A stretch of DNA of 64,000 nt, taken from positions 9,785 through 73,784 of the forward strand of contig CALJUA010000065.1 in the NCBI GenBank assembly GCA_937975715.1, given 5' to 3'. The stretch is from an uncultured Candidatus Planktophila sp. (GTDB lineage Bacteria > Actinomycetota > Actinomycetes > Nanopelagicales > Nanopelagicaceae). The notes under the pieces are model-generated. The model saw nothing but the letters and a program-made list of their open reading frames with translations. It searched no databases and was not told where the DNA came from. Shown here piece by piece: positions 1 through 8,958 of this stretch. The position numbers were made by a program, and so were the translations under genes. The stretch's first letter is position 1. Each line of letters begins with the position of its first letter.

Positions 1-510
1 TTCGCCATCAATCATTGCGGCAACGATTTCTCCGTTGTTGGCATCTTTCTGCTGACGGATGACGACGTAATCGCCATCGCAGATTGCGGCGTTGATCATG
101 GACTCGCCCTTGACCTTCAACATAAAGAGATCGCCAGAACCCACGAGTGATTCGGGCAGTGGCATTGTCTCTTCGACCATCTGGTCGGCGGTGATAGGTA
201 CACCGGCTGCGATAGAACCAACAAGAGGGATGTATCGAGTCTTATCGACGGGGGTGGTGTTGCCGAGTTCGCTGTCGGGGACGACGACCTCGAGGGCGCG
301 GCCAGAATTGTCGCCGCGGCGGATGAGGCCTTTTTCTTCAAGGATATCGAGCTGGTATTTGACCGATGCTGATGAGGTCAGGCCGACGGCGGCACCGATT
401 TCACGCATTGTGGGCGCATAGCCCTGGCTGTCGACGGAAGATTTGATGAAGTCGAGGATCTCGACCTGGCGGCCGGTGAGCTCGCCATCTGGGGATATCT
501 TTTTGGCCAT
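1..510 (-). CDS. lexA: LexA repressor, 3' end cut by window edge
   Basis: SOS-response repressor and self-cleaving serine protease. 170 codons are visible, from an ATG at 510, and the frame is open to base 1. Residues 1-70 form the winged helix DNA-binding domain ([12 protein letters not shown], then the YAPTMREIG recognition region). The self-cleavage site is the Ala-Gly pair at about residues 102-103 (SIAAGVP). The catalytic Ser is about residue 137 (KGESMI); the catalytic Lys lies beyond the window. It is divergent from a LysM gene across two SOS boxes, so autoregulation is expected. The identification is secure; only the last part of the protease domain is missing. Confidence 0.96.
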   Translation of the reverse strand, partial: MAKKISPDGELTGRQVEILDFIKSSVDSQGYAPTMREIGAAVGLTSSASVKYQLDILEEKGLIRRGDNSGRALEVVVPDSELGNTTPVDKTRYIPLVGSIAAGVPITADQMVEETMPLPESLVGSGDLFMLKVKGESMINAAICDGDYVVIRQQKDANNGEIVAAMIDGE

Positions 511-541
511 ACACAGATGGTTCCACACCCTGTGGAAAAAA

Positions 542-557
542 TCAAACATATGTTCGA
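542..557. promoter_or_regulatory. LexA binding site (SOS box), one mismatch
   Basis: TCAAACATATGTTCGA matches the Gram-positive/actinobacterial SOS box TCGAAC-N4-GTTCGA with one mismatch in the left arm. It lies 32 bp upstream of the lexA start codon, where binding would block lexA transcription. Confidence 0.8.
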
Positions 558-600
558 AAAAATGTTGCACTTGTCGGTGGTCGGGGGTATTGTTCTTTTA

Positions 601-616
601 TCGAACAAGCGTTCGA
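601..616. promoter_or_regulatory. LexA binding site (SOS box), perfect palindrome
   Basis: TCGAACAAGCGTTCGA is an exact TCGAAC-N4-GTTCGA palindrome, 40 bp upstream of the LysM gene start. Together with the box at 542-557 it makes a two-operator divergent SOS control region. Confidence 0.9.
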
Positions 617-655
617 AAACCTTCCCCAAGGTTTGTACATGGCAGGAGCAAGACC

Positions 656-1021
656 ATGAGCACACTAACAATCAACACAGTAGGGCCAAGAAACGTTGAT
701 TTTAAAGGCTTTTCAGCCAATCCGTCCGGACGAATTGTTCTCAATCGCCGTGGCCGACTAGCTCGTACCCTCGTGGTTCTTTCTCTCGCTATCGTGGCAG
801 CTTCAGTTGCTGGCGGACAAGCTGGCGCTGACACAAGCAAGACCCAGGTGACCTCCAGCCACTTCATCACAGTCACTGTGGCGCCAGGAGATACCGTCTG
901 GTCTCTGGCCAATCGCGTCGACTCTCGCGATCCAGGTGCTCTGGTGGCATCCATCATCGAGATCAATGGCCTCGGCAATGGCGATCTGACTGCCGGCCAG
1001 AAGATTCGTATTCCTCTTTAA
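656..1021 (+). CDS. LysM-domain membrane protein, probable SOS-induced cell division inhibitor
   Basis: A 121-residue protein with a basic N-terminal tail, one hydrophobic segment at about residues 36-56 and a LysM peptidoglycan-binding domain at about 71-121 (ITVTVAPGDTVWSLA to AGQKIRIPL). I chose the ATG at 656 because AGGAG lies 8 bp upstream; the frame is open further upstream but would run over the SOS box. The position next to lexA and the architecture match the SOS-induced division suppressors of Gram-positives (YneA, DivS, Rv2719c/ChiZ). The role is inferred from this context. Induction by DNA damage is supported by the perfect SOS box upstream. Confidence 0.82.
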   Translation: MSTLTINTVGPRNVDFKGFSANPSGRIVLNRRGRLARTLVVLSLAIVAASVAGGQAGADTSKTQVTSSHFITVTVAPGDTVWSLANRVDSRDPGALVASIIEINGLGNGDLTAGQKIRIPL

Positions 1022-1049
1022 TACCCCGATCTAGTGTTAGCCTTTACCT

Positions 1050-1361
1050 ATGGTTACTAAGGTAAAGGCTAAGAAGAAGGCGGTTCCAGCCAAGAGAGTA
1101 CCTGCCTTGAAAAAACAGCGCCGCGGCCGTTCATCCACATCTCGCATTAGCACAAAGCATCAAGTGACGATTCCCGTAGAAGTATTACGCAATTCAAATT
1201 TAGCGATCGGTGATGAAGTGGAAATAACAGTAAATGAAAATGGTGCTGTGGAAGTCAAAAAAGTAGCGCCATTTAATCCTTTTCAGGCGTTGGCAGATGC
1301 AGCAGGGGATACCTATATTGGTTTCGATTTGGAGAAAGAACGCGCCGAATCATGGGATTAG
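1050..1361 (+). CDS. AbrB/MazE-fold antitoxin (VapB-type)
   Basis: A 103-residue protein with a SpoVT-AbrB swapped-hairpin domain at about residues 33-70 (RISTKHQVTIPVEVL, then GDEVEITVNENGAVEVKK). The C-terminal tail (about 76-103) probably wraps the toxin. Its first 30 residues are an unusual Lys/Arg/Ala-rich extension not needed for the AbrB fold. It overlaps the PIN-domain gene by 10 bp, the usual antitoxin-toxin coupling. It should repress its own promoter and neutralise VapC. The cognate pairing is inferred from adjacency. Confidence 0.85.
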   Translation: MVTKVKAKKKAVPAKRVPALKKQRRGRSSTSRISTKHQVTIPVEVLRNSNLAIGDEVEITVNENGAVEVKKVAPFNPFQALADAAGDTYIGFDLEKERAESWD

Positions 1362-1729
1362 TTCTTCTTGATTCCTCAGTATTAATAGCGTTGCTCAATC
1401 CAACAGATTTTCACCACAAGTCGGCTCTAAATTCGAGAACGCAGAATGATCGGTTCATCATCTCTTCCATTTCAATTACAGAGCTGATGCCAAGAGCAAT
1501 AAAAGATGGAATCGCGGACGGAATTTGGAACGCGCTAAACGTTGTCGCCAAAGAGATCGTTGATGTTGATTCTGAAATGGCCTTGGGTGCGGCACGCATT
1601 CGTGCGCTCACGGGGGCACGAACTCCTGACGCAATTATTTCAGCCACCGCTCAAGCGCTAGGCGCCGAGCTCTGGACCTTTGATGCCAAGCTCGCAAAGG
1701 CGACCCCAGGCGCTCGCCTCCTCGCCTAA
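1352..1729 (+). CDS. PIN-domain ribonuclease toxin (VapC-type)
   Basis: A 125-residue single PIN domain. The acidic metal-binding residues are visible: D7 (LLDSSVLIALL), E44 (SITELMPRA), D93 (TPDAIISATA) and D111 (TFDAKLA). Family members cleave tRNA or rRNA when released from the antitoxin. The pair sits inside the lexA-LysM-nrdR-nrdJ neighbourhood that is usually contiguous in actinobacteria, so it looks like an insertion. All catalytic positions are present, so the toxin is predicted to be active. Confidence 0.88.
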   Translation: MGLVLLDSSVLIALLNPTDFHHKSALNSRTQNDRFIISSISITELMPRAIKDGIADGIWNALNVVAKEIVDVDSEMALGAARIRALTGARTPDAIISATAQALGAELWTFDAKLAKATPGARLLA

Positions 1730-1758
1730 GGGCAGGGTGGGCTGGAAAATTCTCCCGG

Positions 1759-1773
1759 GCGTGTCGCACACGC
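1759..1773 (+). terminator. Short hairpin after vapC, possible weak terminator
   Basis: GCGTGT-CGC-ACACGC forms a perfect 6 bp stem 30 bp after the vapC stop, followed only by TTTC. The T-run is short, so termination is uncertain. Confidence 0.35.
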
Positions 1774-1811
1774 TTTCAACGAGACAACTCTCGAGATTTA
1801 GTTTAGAGTTC

Positions 1812-1827
1812 CCACTATATATAGGGG
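1812..1827. promoter_or_regulatory. Probable NrdR box 1
   Basis: CCACTATATATAGGGG resembles the NrdR box (palindromic, AT core of the TATATA type flanked by CAC/GTG-like arms). It lies upstream of nrdR, about 71 bp before a second similar site. Confidence 0.6.
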
Positions 1828-1882
1828 TTAGAAGCGCAAAAACTTCCATTACTAGGGTTTCTAGTGTAGTTTTCGCAATTCC

Positions 1883-1898
1883 CCACTACATGTAGTTG
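1883..1898. promoter_or_regulatory. Probable NrdR box 2
   Basis: CCACTACATGTAGTTG is a near-palindrome of the same type as the site at 1812-1827, ending 37 bp before the nrdR start. NrdR normally binds tandem boxes, so autoregulation of nrdR and possibly of nrdJ is expected. Confidence 0.6.
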
Positions 1899-1935
1899 GA
1901 TGAAAGACTCAGTATTTCGAGAGGAGACACGCCGC

Positions 1936-2451
1936 ATGATCTGCCCATTTTGCCGCCATGACGATTCGCGCGTGATCGACTCTCGCCCCGTAGAAGATGG
2001 CACCCAGATTCGCCGTCGCCGCGAGTGCCCAGAATGTGGCCAGCGCTTCTCAACCCAGGAAGTCGCCCTGCTCAACATCATTAAGCGCTCGGGTGCAACC
2101 GAACCATTTAGCCGCGAGAAGGTCCTCGTAGGCGTCCGTAAGGCATGCCAGGGCCGTCCGGTTAATGAGGATGATTTAGTTCTCTTGGCACAGCGCGTAG
2201 AAGAGACTCTGCGCGCCACAGGTCAGGCAGAGATCGAGGCCAATGAGGTCGGAATGGCGATCCTTGCGCCACTCCGCGAACTCGATGAGGTCGCCTACCT
2301 GCGATATGCCTCTGTCTATCGTAACTTTGCCTCCTTAGAAGATTTTGAAGGAGAGATCGCACTTCTCCGCGCTCTACCTTCAAATAGCAGTGAAAATAGC
2401 AAGACCCCTTCCTCCGCCAGCAAGACAACAACTAGCTCTGCAAAGAGTTAA
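1936..2451 (+). CDS. nrdR: Transcriptional repressor NrdR
   Basis: A 171-residue nucleotide-sensing repressor of ribonucleotide reductase genes. The N-terminal zinc ribbon has Cys3, Cys6, Cys31 and Cys34 (ICPFCRHDD ... [12 protein letters not shown]), followed by an ATP-cone domain at about residues 46-136 ([14 protein letters not shown] onward). I chose the ATG at 1936 because MICPFC is the family N-terminus and AGGAG lies just upstream at 1922; an upstream ATG at 1900 would overlap the second NrdR box. The last 25 residues are Ser/Thr/Lys-rich and look disordered. nrdJ follows 77 bp later. Confidence 0.96.
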   Translation: MICPFCRHDDSRVIDSRPVEDGTQIRRRRECPECGQRFSTQEVALLNIIKRSGATEPFSREKVLVGVRKACQGRPVNEDDLVLLAQRVEETLRATGQAEIEANEVGMAILAPLRELDEVAYLRYASVYRNFASLEDFEGEIALLRALPSNSSENSKTPSSASKTTTSSAKS

Positions 2452-2528
2452 TTGGCCCCTTGCGCCCAAAAACTAAATACAGCAAAAGCAATAACCACCA
2501 GAAAAATTAGAAGACGGGAAAAAGAGAT

Positions 2529-5351
2529 ATGTCAGATACGGTCATCAATCGACCAACATCGAAGGTTAAGGGCGGAAAAGGCTTAACCATCGAACGCATC
2601 TACACAAACGAAGGCATCCACCCTTATGACGAGGTCAAGTGGGATCGCCGCGATGTTGTGCAGCAGAACTGGAAGACAGGCGAAGTTGTTTTCGAACAAC
2701 GCGGCGTCGAGTTCCCAGATTTCTGGTCTGTTAACGCATCGACAATCGTTACAACAAAGTATTTCCGTGGCGCAGTCGGTGCAGATAACCGCGAGTGGTC
2801 ACTCAAGCAGGTAATCGATCGTGTTGTCCTTACATATGTAAAGGCTGGCAAGGATTTCGGTTACTTCGCAACAGATAAGGATGCAACAATCTTCGAGCAC
2901 GAGCTCACACATATGTTGTTGCACCAGATCTTCTCATTCAACTCACCAGTGTGGTTCAACGTTGGAACAGCAGCACCTCAGCAGGTTTCTGCATGCTTCA
3001 TCTTGTCTGTTGACGACACAATGGATTCAATCCTTAACTGGTACCGCGAAGAAGGAATGATCTTTAAGGGCGGTTCTGGTGCCGGTCTTAACCTTTCTCG
3101 TATTCGTTCATCAAAGGAACTTCTCAAGTCAGGTGGAACAGCTTCTGGTCCTGTTTCATTTATGCGCGGTGCGGATGCATCTGCAGGAACAATCAAATCT
3201 GGTGGCGCAACCCGTCGCGCTGCAAAGATGGTTGTTCTCGATGTAGATCACCCAGATATCGAAGAATTCATCGAGACAAAGGTTTCAGAAGAGCAGAAGA
3301 TTCGCGCACTCCGCGACGCTGGCTTCGACATGGACCTCGGTGGCAAGGACATCATCTCTGTTCAGTATCAGAACGCTAATAACTCAGTCCGTGTTTCAGA
3401 TGAGTTCATGCGCGCATACGAGAACGGCACAGAGTTCGGTCTTAAGGCACGTTCAACTGGTGAAGTAATCGAGACAACAGATGCTCGCAAACTCTTCCGC
3501 AAGATGGCAGAAGCTGCATGGGCATGTGCTGATCCTGGAATCCAGTACGACGACACCATCAACGATTGGCACACAAACCCAGAGTCAGGTCGCATCAATG
3601 CGTCAAACCCTTGCTCTGAGTACATGTCACTCGATAACTCATCATGTAACTTGGCTTCACTTAACTTGATGAAGTTCCTCAAGGCTGATGGTTCATTCGA
3701 TGCAAAGACATTCGGCAAGGCAGCAGAGATGATCATTACAGCAATGGATATCTCAATCTGCTTCGCAGACTTCCCAACAGAGGCGATTGGCGTAACAACA
3801 CGTGCATACCGTCAGCTCGGAATCGGTTATGCAAACCTCGGTGCACTTCTTATGGCATCAGGTCTTGCATACGACTCAGAGGGTGGACGCGCACTTGCTG
3901 GTGCAATCACATCACTCATGTCAGGTATCACCTACAAGCGCTCAGCAGAACTCGCTGGCATTGTTGGTCCATACGAAGGCTTCGCACCAAACGCTGCAGC
4001 ACATGCACGTGTAATGCGTAAGCACGCTGCTGCATCATCTGCTGCAAAGCACGAGACAACTCTCGATATCGATGTATGGGCAGAGGCGAACAAGGCATGG
4101 GATGCATGTCTCTCAACCGGCGATAAGAACGGATGGCGCAACGCGCAGATCTCGGTTCTTGCACCAACAGGAACAATCGGTTTGATGATGGATTGCGATA
4201 CAACAGGTATCGAGCCAGACTTCTCACTCGTTAAGTTCAAGAAGCTCGTCGGTGGCGGTTCAATGCAGATTGTGAACCAGACAGTTCCACAGGCACTTCG
4301 TAAGCTTGGTTATGCAGAAGAGACAATCGAAGCAATCGTTGAGTTCATTGCAGCTAACGGTCACGTTATCGACGCTCCTGGTCTTAAGACAGAGCACTAC
4401 GACGTATTCGATTGCGCACTTGGTGCACGATCAATCGCTCCAATGGGCCACGTCCGCATGATGGCTGCATGCCAGCCATTCTTGTCAGGTGCAATCTCAA
4501 AGACAGTGAACCTCCCAGAGGATGCAACTGTTGAAGAGGTAGAAGAGGTTTACTACCAGGGATGGAAGCTCGGCCTTAAGGCTCTCGCTGTATATCGCGA
4601 TAACTGCAAGGTTGGTCAGCCACTCTCAGACGGTAAAGCGAAGAAGAAGGACGTTGAAGTTGTAGAGGTTGCAAAGCCTGTACGTAAGCGCCTTCCAAAG
4701 TCACGCCCTGCAACAACAACTTCATTCTCTGTTGGTGGCGCAGAGGGTTACATGACTGCAGGAGCATATGAAGATGGCGCACTTGGCGAGGTCTTCTTGA
4801 AGCTCGGTAAGCAGGGATCAACCCTCGCAGGTGTGATGGATGCATTCTCAATCGCAGTATCAATTGGTCTTCAGTACGGAGTACCTCTTGAGACATTCGT
4901 AGAGAAGTTCACAAACCTTCGCTTCGAGCCATCAGGTATGACAGATGACAAGGATGTTCGCATGGCACAGTCCATGATGGATTACATCTTCCGTCGCCTC
5001 GCACTTGATTACCTTCCATTCGAACAGCGTTCAGCAATGGGTCTCTACACAGTCGCAGAGCGCGAGCAGGCACTGAACAATGGTGGCGAGTACGCACCTG
5101 TTGCGAGTGTTGATACCCCAAAAGCACCTGTAGCTGCGGCGGCTCCTGCGGTTGCTCCAAAGGCTGAGGTAAAGATTGAAGCAAAGCCTGCAGCTGCAGT
5201 AGCTCCAACAATCGGATCTTCATCTGATCTTCTTGAGTCCATGGGAATCAAGTCAGATGCTCCGCTATGTATGACATGTGGTGTGAAGATGCGTATGTCA
5301 GGTGCATGCTTCGTATGCGAAGGTTGCGGCAACACATCAGGTTGCAGCTAA
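2529..5351 (+). CDS. nrdJ: Vitamin B12-dependent (class II) ribonucleotide reductase
   Basis: A 940-residue adenosylcobalamin-dependent enzyme that reduces ribonucleotides to deoxyribonucleotides without oxygen. The ten-strand barrel core is recognisable: FSFNSPVWFNVG near residue 140, the NPCSEYMSLDNSSCNLASLN active-site stretch near 360, and the PTGTIG phosphate loop near 547. A low-complexity Ala/Pro/Lys linker at about 855-900 leads to a C-terminal Cys-rich module (CMTCGVKMRMSGACFVCEGC) that probably re-reduces the active site. Codons are strongly biased to ACA, TCA and GCA, suggesting high expression. No cobalamin riboswitch is seen upstream. A strong terminator follows. Confidence 0.98.
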   Translation: MSDTVINRPTSKVKGGKGLTIERIYTNEGIHPYDEVKWDRRDVVQQNWKTGEVVFEQRGVEFPDFWSVNASTIVTTKYFRGAVGADNREWSLKQVIDRVVLTYVKAGKDFGYFATDKDATIFEHELTHMLLHQIFSFNSPVWFNVGTAAPQQVSACFILSVDDTMDSILNWYREEGMIFKGGSGAGLNLSRIRSSKELLKSGGTASGPVSFMRGADASAGTIKSGGATRRAAKMVVLDVDHPDIEEFIETKVSEEQKIRALRDAGFDMDLGGKDIISVQYQNANNSVRVSDEFMRAYENGTEFGLKARSTGEVIETTDARKLFRKMAEAAWACADPGIQYDDTINDWHTNPESGRINASNPCSEYMSLDNSSCNLASLNLMKFLKADGSFDAKTFGKAAEMIITAMDISICFADFPTEAIGVTTRAYRQLGIGYANLGALLMASGLAYDSEGGRALAGAITSLMSGITYKRSAELAGIVGPYEGFAPNAAAHARVMRKHAAASSAAKHETTLDIDVWAEANKAWDACLSTGDKNGWRNAQISVLAPTGTIGLMMDCDTTGIEPDFSLVKFKKLVGGGSMQIVNQTVPQALRKLGYAEETIEAIVEFIAANGHVIDAPGLKTEHYDVFDCALGARSIAPMGHVRMMAACQPFLSGAISKTVNLPEDATVEEVEEVYYQGWKLGLKALAVYRDNCKVGQPLSDGKAKKKDVEVVEVAKPVRKRLPKSRPATTTSFSVGGAEGYMTAGAYEDGALGEVFLKLGKQGSTLAGVMDAFSIAVSIGLQYGVPLETFVEKFTNLRFEPSGMTDDKDVRMAQSMMDYIFRRLALDYLPFEQRSAMGLYTVAEREQALNNGGEYAPVASVDTPKAPVAAAAPAVAPKAEVKIEAKPAAAVAPTIGSSSDLLESMGIKSDAPLCMTCGVKMRMSGACFVCEGCGNTSGCS

Positions 5352-5368
5352 TCTCTAGCTGATTTACC

Positions 5369-5400
5369 AAGAACCCCGTCTCAATTGAGGCGGGGTTCTT
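5369..5400 (+). terminator. Rho-independent terminator after nrdJ
   Basis: AAGAACCCCGTCTC and GAGGCGGGGTTCTT pair over 14 bp (one G-T pair) around an AATT loop, 17 bp after the nrdJ stop. A-rich and T-rich edges make it effective in the plus direction. Confidence 0.9.
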
Positions 5401-5446
5401 GCTTTGATTCGCACCTTTTGCCGACAGGCAATATATTTAAGGCATT

Positions 5447-5566
5447 GTTATCGGGGTCGATGTAATTTCGAACCGGCGGTTATAGTCCGCGACCCGCACG
5501 CAGCCAGTGTGCGGTTGACTCAGTGAAATTCTGAGACCGACGGTTAAAGTCCGGATGAGAGATAAC
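5447..5566 (+). promoter_or_regulatory. FMN riboswitch (RFN element)
   Basis: The conserved RFN core is present: GGGGTCGATGTAATT, AACCGGCGGTTATAGTCCG, GACTCAGTGAAATTCTGAG, ACCGACGGTTAAAGTCCGG and ATGAGAGATAAC. The closing helix P1 is GTTATC (5447-5452) with GATAAC (5561-5566). It lies directly before a terminator hairpin and the riboflavin genes, so FMN binding should switch off ribD-ribE-ribBA-ribH. Confidence 0.96.
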
Positions 5567-5577
5567 GATTGCGCACT

Positions 5578-5613
5578 GCGCACCCATTGTGGGGTGCGTT
5601 GGCGTTTTCTTTT
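5578..5613 (+). terminator. Riboswitch expression-platform terminator
   Basis: GCGCACCC and GGGTGCGT pair around a short loop (5578-5599), followed by a T-rich run (GTTTTCTTTT). The position between the FMN aptamer and ribD is that of a transcription attenuator. Confidence 0.75.
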
Positions 5614-5660
5614 GCATACCCCCGATAACTCGTGCAACACCAAACGAGATAGGGGATGAG

Positions 5661-6662
5661 ATGTTAAATATCGCAGATGCATATTCGCATCTTCATTCCC
5701 TCTGCCTCTCTGTCCTCGGTAATAGCGCACCGAATCCCAATGTCGCAGCTGCAATTTATGCAGCAGATGGATCTTTGATCGCTGATGGCGTTCATAATCG
5801 CCAGGTATCTACCGATCATGCAGAAGTTGTTGCACTGAAGAAAGCTGGGGCAGCTGCTCGCGGGGCAACCATTGTTGTTTCGCTTGAGCCATGCAATCAC
5901 GCTGGAACAACTGGTCCATGTGTTGATGCAATTATCGAAGCCGGCATTGTGCGCGTTATCTTTGCAGTGAAGGATCCCAACCCTGTTGCAGCAGGCGGGG
6001 CAGAACGTTTGAAATCTGCTGGAATCGCTGTTGAATTTGTCGAAAGCAGCGAACTTCGCGATGCGCAAGGTGCCTGGTTGCACCGCATCGCAACTGGTCG
6101 TCCTTACATAATCTGGAAGGTGGCAACGACTCTCGATGGTCGCATCGCAGCCAGCGATGGCACATCACAGTGGATCTCATCGGATGCATCACGATCAGAT
6201 GTACAGAAGCTGCGCGCACAATCAGATGCAATTCTGATCGGCACCGGCACCGCACTTGCTGATAATCCAACGTTGCGGCCACGCATTGATGGCGCCTCCA
6301 ATCCGCTTCGTATCGTGATGGGTAGCCGTGATGTACCGGCGGATTTCAATCTCAATGACGGAATTAGCCAGACGATCTTTCTGAAGAGTCGTTCAGTTGA
6401 TGAACTCTATAAAGCCTTGGATTACCTACCGGTCAATCAAGTACTTGTTGAGGCGGGGCCAACTCTGGGAAGTGCTCTCTTTGCAGCAAGTGTCATTGAT
6501 GAAGTTGTTATCTACCAAGCGCCTAAAGCACTTGGTAGCGGTCGCACCTGGTTGGAAGCAATTGGTGTGGCAACAATTAGCGATGCTGCGAAGTTTGAGT
6601 TGCTATCTACCGAACAAATCGGTGTTGATTTGAAGTTCCGATATAGAGTGGAGAAGCGCTGA
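5661..6662 (+). CDS. ribD: Bifunctional pyrimidine deaminase/reductase RibD
   Basis: A 333-residue enzyme for the second and third steps of riboflavin synthesis. The N-terminal deaminase has the zinc ligands H53-A-E55, PC78 and PC87. The C-terminal reductase domain (from about residue 145: [17 protein letters not shown] ... [15 protein letters not shown]) uses NADPH. I chose the ATG at 5661 because AGGGG lies 5 bp upstream at 5651; the open frame extends back to 5589 but would start inside the attenuator. First gene of an operon with one-base stop/start overlaps, controlled by the FMN riboswitch. Confidence 0.95.
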   Translation: MLNIADAYSHLHSLCLSVLGNSAPNPNVAAAIYAADGSLIADGVHNRQVSTDHAEVVALKKAGAAARGATIVVSLEPCNHAGTTGPCVDAIIEAGIVRVIFAVKDPNPVAAGGAERLKSAGIAVEFVESSELRDAQGAWLHRIATGRPYIIWKVATTLDGRIAASDGTSQWISSDASRSDVQKLRAQSDAILIGTGTALADNPTLRPRIDGASNPLRIVMGSRDVPADFNLNDGISQTIFLKSRSVDELYKALDYLPVNQVLVEAGPTLGSALFAASVIDEVVIYQAPKALGSGRTWLEAIGVATISDAAKFELLSTEQIGVDLKFRYRVEKR

Positions 6663-7267
6663 TGTTTACTGGATTGGTAGCCGAGCTTGGCAAAGTCACT
6701 GCGATTTCTCGCGGTGAAACATCATCGGTGCTTACCGTCTTTGCACCAGCCCTCACGCCAGAGCTCTCGATCGGTGATTCGATTGCAGTAAATGGCACAT
6801 GTTTAACAGCAACCTCGCTGACGGCAGATTCATTTACTGCTGATGTGATGGTGCAGACCTTGTCGCTGACTTCACTTGGAAAATTGGAAGAGGGATCAGC
6901 GGTTAATCTGGAGCTCGCAGCACAAATGGATATGCGGATGGGCGGTCACATCGTGCAGGGACACGTGGATGGCGTTGCCACCGTTGTTTCGCGCACACCG
7001 GGGGAGAAGTGGGAGCAATGTGTAATTGCAGTCCCTGCCGATCTCTCTCGGTACATCGTGAACCAGGGTTCAATCTGCGTTGATGGTGTTTCACTTACTG
7101 TGGGCGAGATCAACGATGAGAATAATCAGGTAACGCTTTGGTTGATTCCGGAGACTCTTGCCAAGACCAATCTTTCACTTAAATCACCTGGCGATATCGT
7201 TAACATCGAAGTCGATATCTTGGCGAAGTACGTCGAGCGCCTTATCTCAAAGGGCGGTAATCGATAA
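6662..7267 (+). CDS. ribE: Riboflavin synthase alpha subunit
   Basis: A 201-residue two-lumazine-domain protein that dismutates 6,7-dimethyl-8-ribityllumazine to riboflavin. Each half-domain begins with the typical pattern ([10 protein letters not shown] at residue 1, [12 protein letters not shown] near 96). The start overlaps the ribD stop in TGATG, implying coupled translation. Confidence 0.96.
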   Translation: MFTGLVAELGKVTAISRGETSSVLTVFAPALTPELSIGDSIAVNGTCLTATSLTADSFTADVMVQTLSLTSLGKLEEGSAVNLELAAQMDMRMGGHIVQGHVDGVATVVSRTPGEKWEQCVIAVPADLSRYIVNQGSICVDGVSLTVGEINDENNQVTLWLIPETLAKTNLSLKSPGDIVNIEVDILAKYVERLISKGGNR

Positions 7268-8460
7268 TGTCGATCACAGATGCGTTAGCTGATTTTGCAG
7301 CAGGAAAGTTCCTGATTGTTACCGACGACGAATCCCGCGAGAACGAGGGCGACCTCATTGTTCTGGCAGAGAAGGTCACTGCTGAGCAAACTGCATTTAT
7401 GGTCCGCCATACAACTGGAATTCTCTGCGTTGCTATCGATAAGGCAACAGCGCGCAGACTTGAGTTGCCGATGATGTATGAGAGCAATCAAGATAAGCGC
7501 AAGACTGCATTTACTGTCTCCGTTGATGCCGTTGCTGGTCTCACCACCGGAGTCAGCGCAACTGAGCGCACAACCACTATTCGCACACTTGCTTCAAGAA
7601 CAGCAACTGCGAAGGACTTTGTCCGTCCAGGACACATCTTCCCGTTGGTGGCACATGAAGAAGGTCTTGCTGGCCGTGGTGGACATACCGAAGCTGGACT
7701 CGCGTTGGCTCAGCTTGTGGGTGGAACACCTGCTGCGCTGCTCTCTGAGATCGTTAACGATGATGGATCGATGGCTCGTGGCGAAGCGCTAGAAAAGTTT
7801 GCACGGGATCATCAGATTAAGACAATCACTATTGAGGAATTAACAAAGCATTGGCAAGAAAATTATCAGCAAGGTGCGCAGGCGGTAGAGCTCAATTGGA
7901 GTGCTGTGCAGTTGCCGGAAGGCGCATGGCAGTTAGCAACATTTCCAGCGCTGAAGGCGCGTGATCATGTGATTGCCCGCTTCGGTGGCGGAACTCATCA
8001 ACCGCTCGTTCGAGTTCACTCTGAATGTTTTACCGGTGATGTATTGGGCTCACTTCGTTGCGACTGCGGAGACCAGCTCGCGCTATCAAAGAAATTAATA
8101 TCCGAACACGGCTTTGGTTACATCATCTACGTCCGCGATCACGAAGGCCGTGGCGTTGGACTTGCCGAAAAACTGAAGGCATATCAACTGCAGGATGAAG
8201 GATTAGATACGGTAGAAGCGAATGTGAAGCTCGGCCATCCAATCGATGCCCGCGAGTGGGACGATGTCATTGAGATATTGCATAGCCTTCAACTGCAGGA
8301 CTTCACTCTGCTTACCAATAATCCAGAGAAGGTTGCCGTGCTTGTTGCTGCAGGATTTGCTGTGACCCAGAAGAACTTGGCGGCAGAGATTCATCCATTT
8401 AATCAAAGATATATCGAGACCAAGCGAGCAAAGCTCGGACATGAAAGAGAGAATGCATAA
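7267..8460 (+). CDS. ribBA: Bifunctional DHBP synthase / GTP cyclohydrolase II
   Basis: A 397-residue fusion. The RibB part (about 1-205; [16 protein letters not shown] near residue 18, RPGHIFPL and [12 protein letters not shown] in the middle) makes dihydroxybutanone phosphate from ribulose 5-phosphate. The RibA part (about 206-397) has the zinc cysteines in [17 protein letters not shown] and the [10 protein letters not shown] motif, and opens GTP. So both entry branches of riboflavin synthesis are covered by one gene. It starts in a TAATG overlap with ribE. Confidence 0.96.
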   Translation: MSITDALADFAAGKFLIVTDDESRENEGDLIVLAEKVTAEQTAFMVRHTTGILCVAIDKATARRLELPMMYESNQDKRKTAFTVSVDAVAGLTTGVSATERTTTIRTLASRTATAKDFVRPGHIFPLVAHEEGLAGRGGHTEAGLALAQLVGGTPAALLSEIVNDDGSMARGEALEKFARDHQIKTITIEELTKHWQENYQQGAQAVELNWSAVQLPEGAWQLATFPALKARDHVIARFGGGTHQPLVRVHSECFTGDVLGSLRCDCGDQLALSKKLISEHGFGYIIYVRDHEGRGVGLAEKLKAYQLQDEGLDTVEANVKLGHPIDAREWDDVIEILHSLQLQDFTLLTNNPEKVAVLVAAGFAVTQKNLAAEIHPFNQRYIETKRAKLGHERENA

Positions 8461-8909
8461 TGGCCGGACACGCACCAGAGATCACAGTCCCACAGCATCC
8501 AAAGGCGAAGGTTGCGATCATCTCTTCATCGTGGCACCCAGATATTTGTGAATCACTCATTGCAGGTGCTCGTCGCGCACTAGAGGCAGCATCGGTTGAG
8601 AAGATCGAAGTCATTTATGTTCCAGGTTCTTTTGAGATCCCACTTGCCGCACAGCACGCATTTGAAAAGGGATTCGATGCAGTTGTTGCAGTAGGTCTTG
8701 TGCTTCAGGGCGAGACACCTCACTTTGATTATGTCTGCCAGGGGGTCACACAGGGCGTCATCGATGTGCAGCTCAAGTTCTCAAAGCCAATTGGCTACGG
8801 CGTGCTGATGTGCAACGACCTCGATCAGGCAATTGCACGTTCCGGTCAGCCTGGTTCAAAGGAAGATAAGGGTTACGACAGCGCAATTGCAGCGCTGGCC
8901 TTAATGTAA
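8460..8909 (+). CDS. ribH: 6,7-dimethyl-8-ribityllumazine synthase
   Basis: A 149-residue lumazine synthase that joins the RibD-branch and RibB-branch products. Visible motifs: VPGSFEIPLAAQ near residue 60, GLVLQGETPHFDYVCQG near 79-95 (catalytic His in TPHFD), and GVLMCNDLDQA near 118. Last biosynthetic gene of the operon, starting in a TAATG overlap with ribBA. Confidence 0.97.
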   Translation: MAGHAPEITVPQHPKAKVAIISSSWHPDICESLIAGARRALEAASVEKIEVIYVPGSFEIPLAAQHAFEKGFDAVVAVGLVLQGETPHFDYVCQGVTQGVIDVQLKFSKPIGYGVLMCNDLDQAIARSGQPGSKEDKGYDSAIAALALM

Positions 8910-8958
8910 CCCGTAAAGGTTCTTTCTTTTGCTCGATAGCGGTGCTTCAATTTCCGCT

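Noticed and set aside
2452..2528. Cobalamin riboswitch before nrdJ
   Set aside because: The 77 bp gap is too short and shows no B12-box sequence.
5589..5660. Extended ribD start at 5589
   Set aside because: It would begin inside the attenuator hairpin and lacks a ribosome-binding site; ATG 5661 has AGGGG upstream and the family N-terminus.
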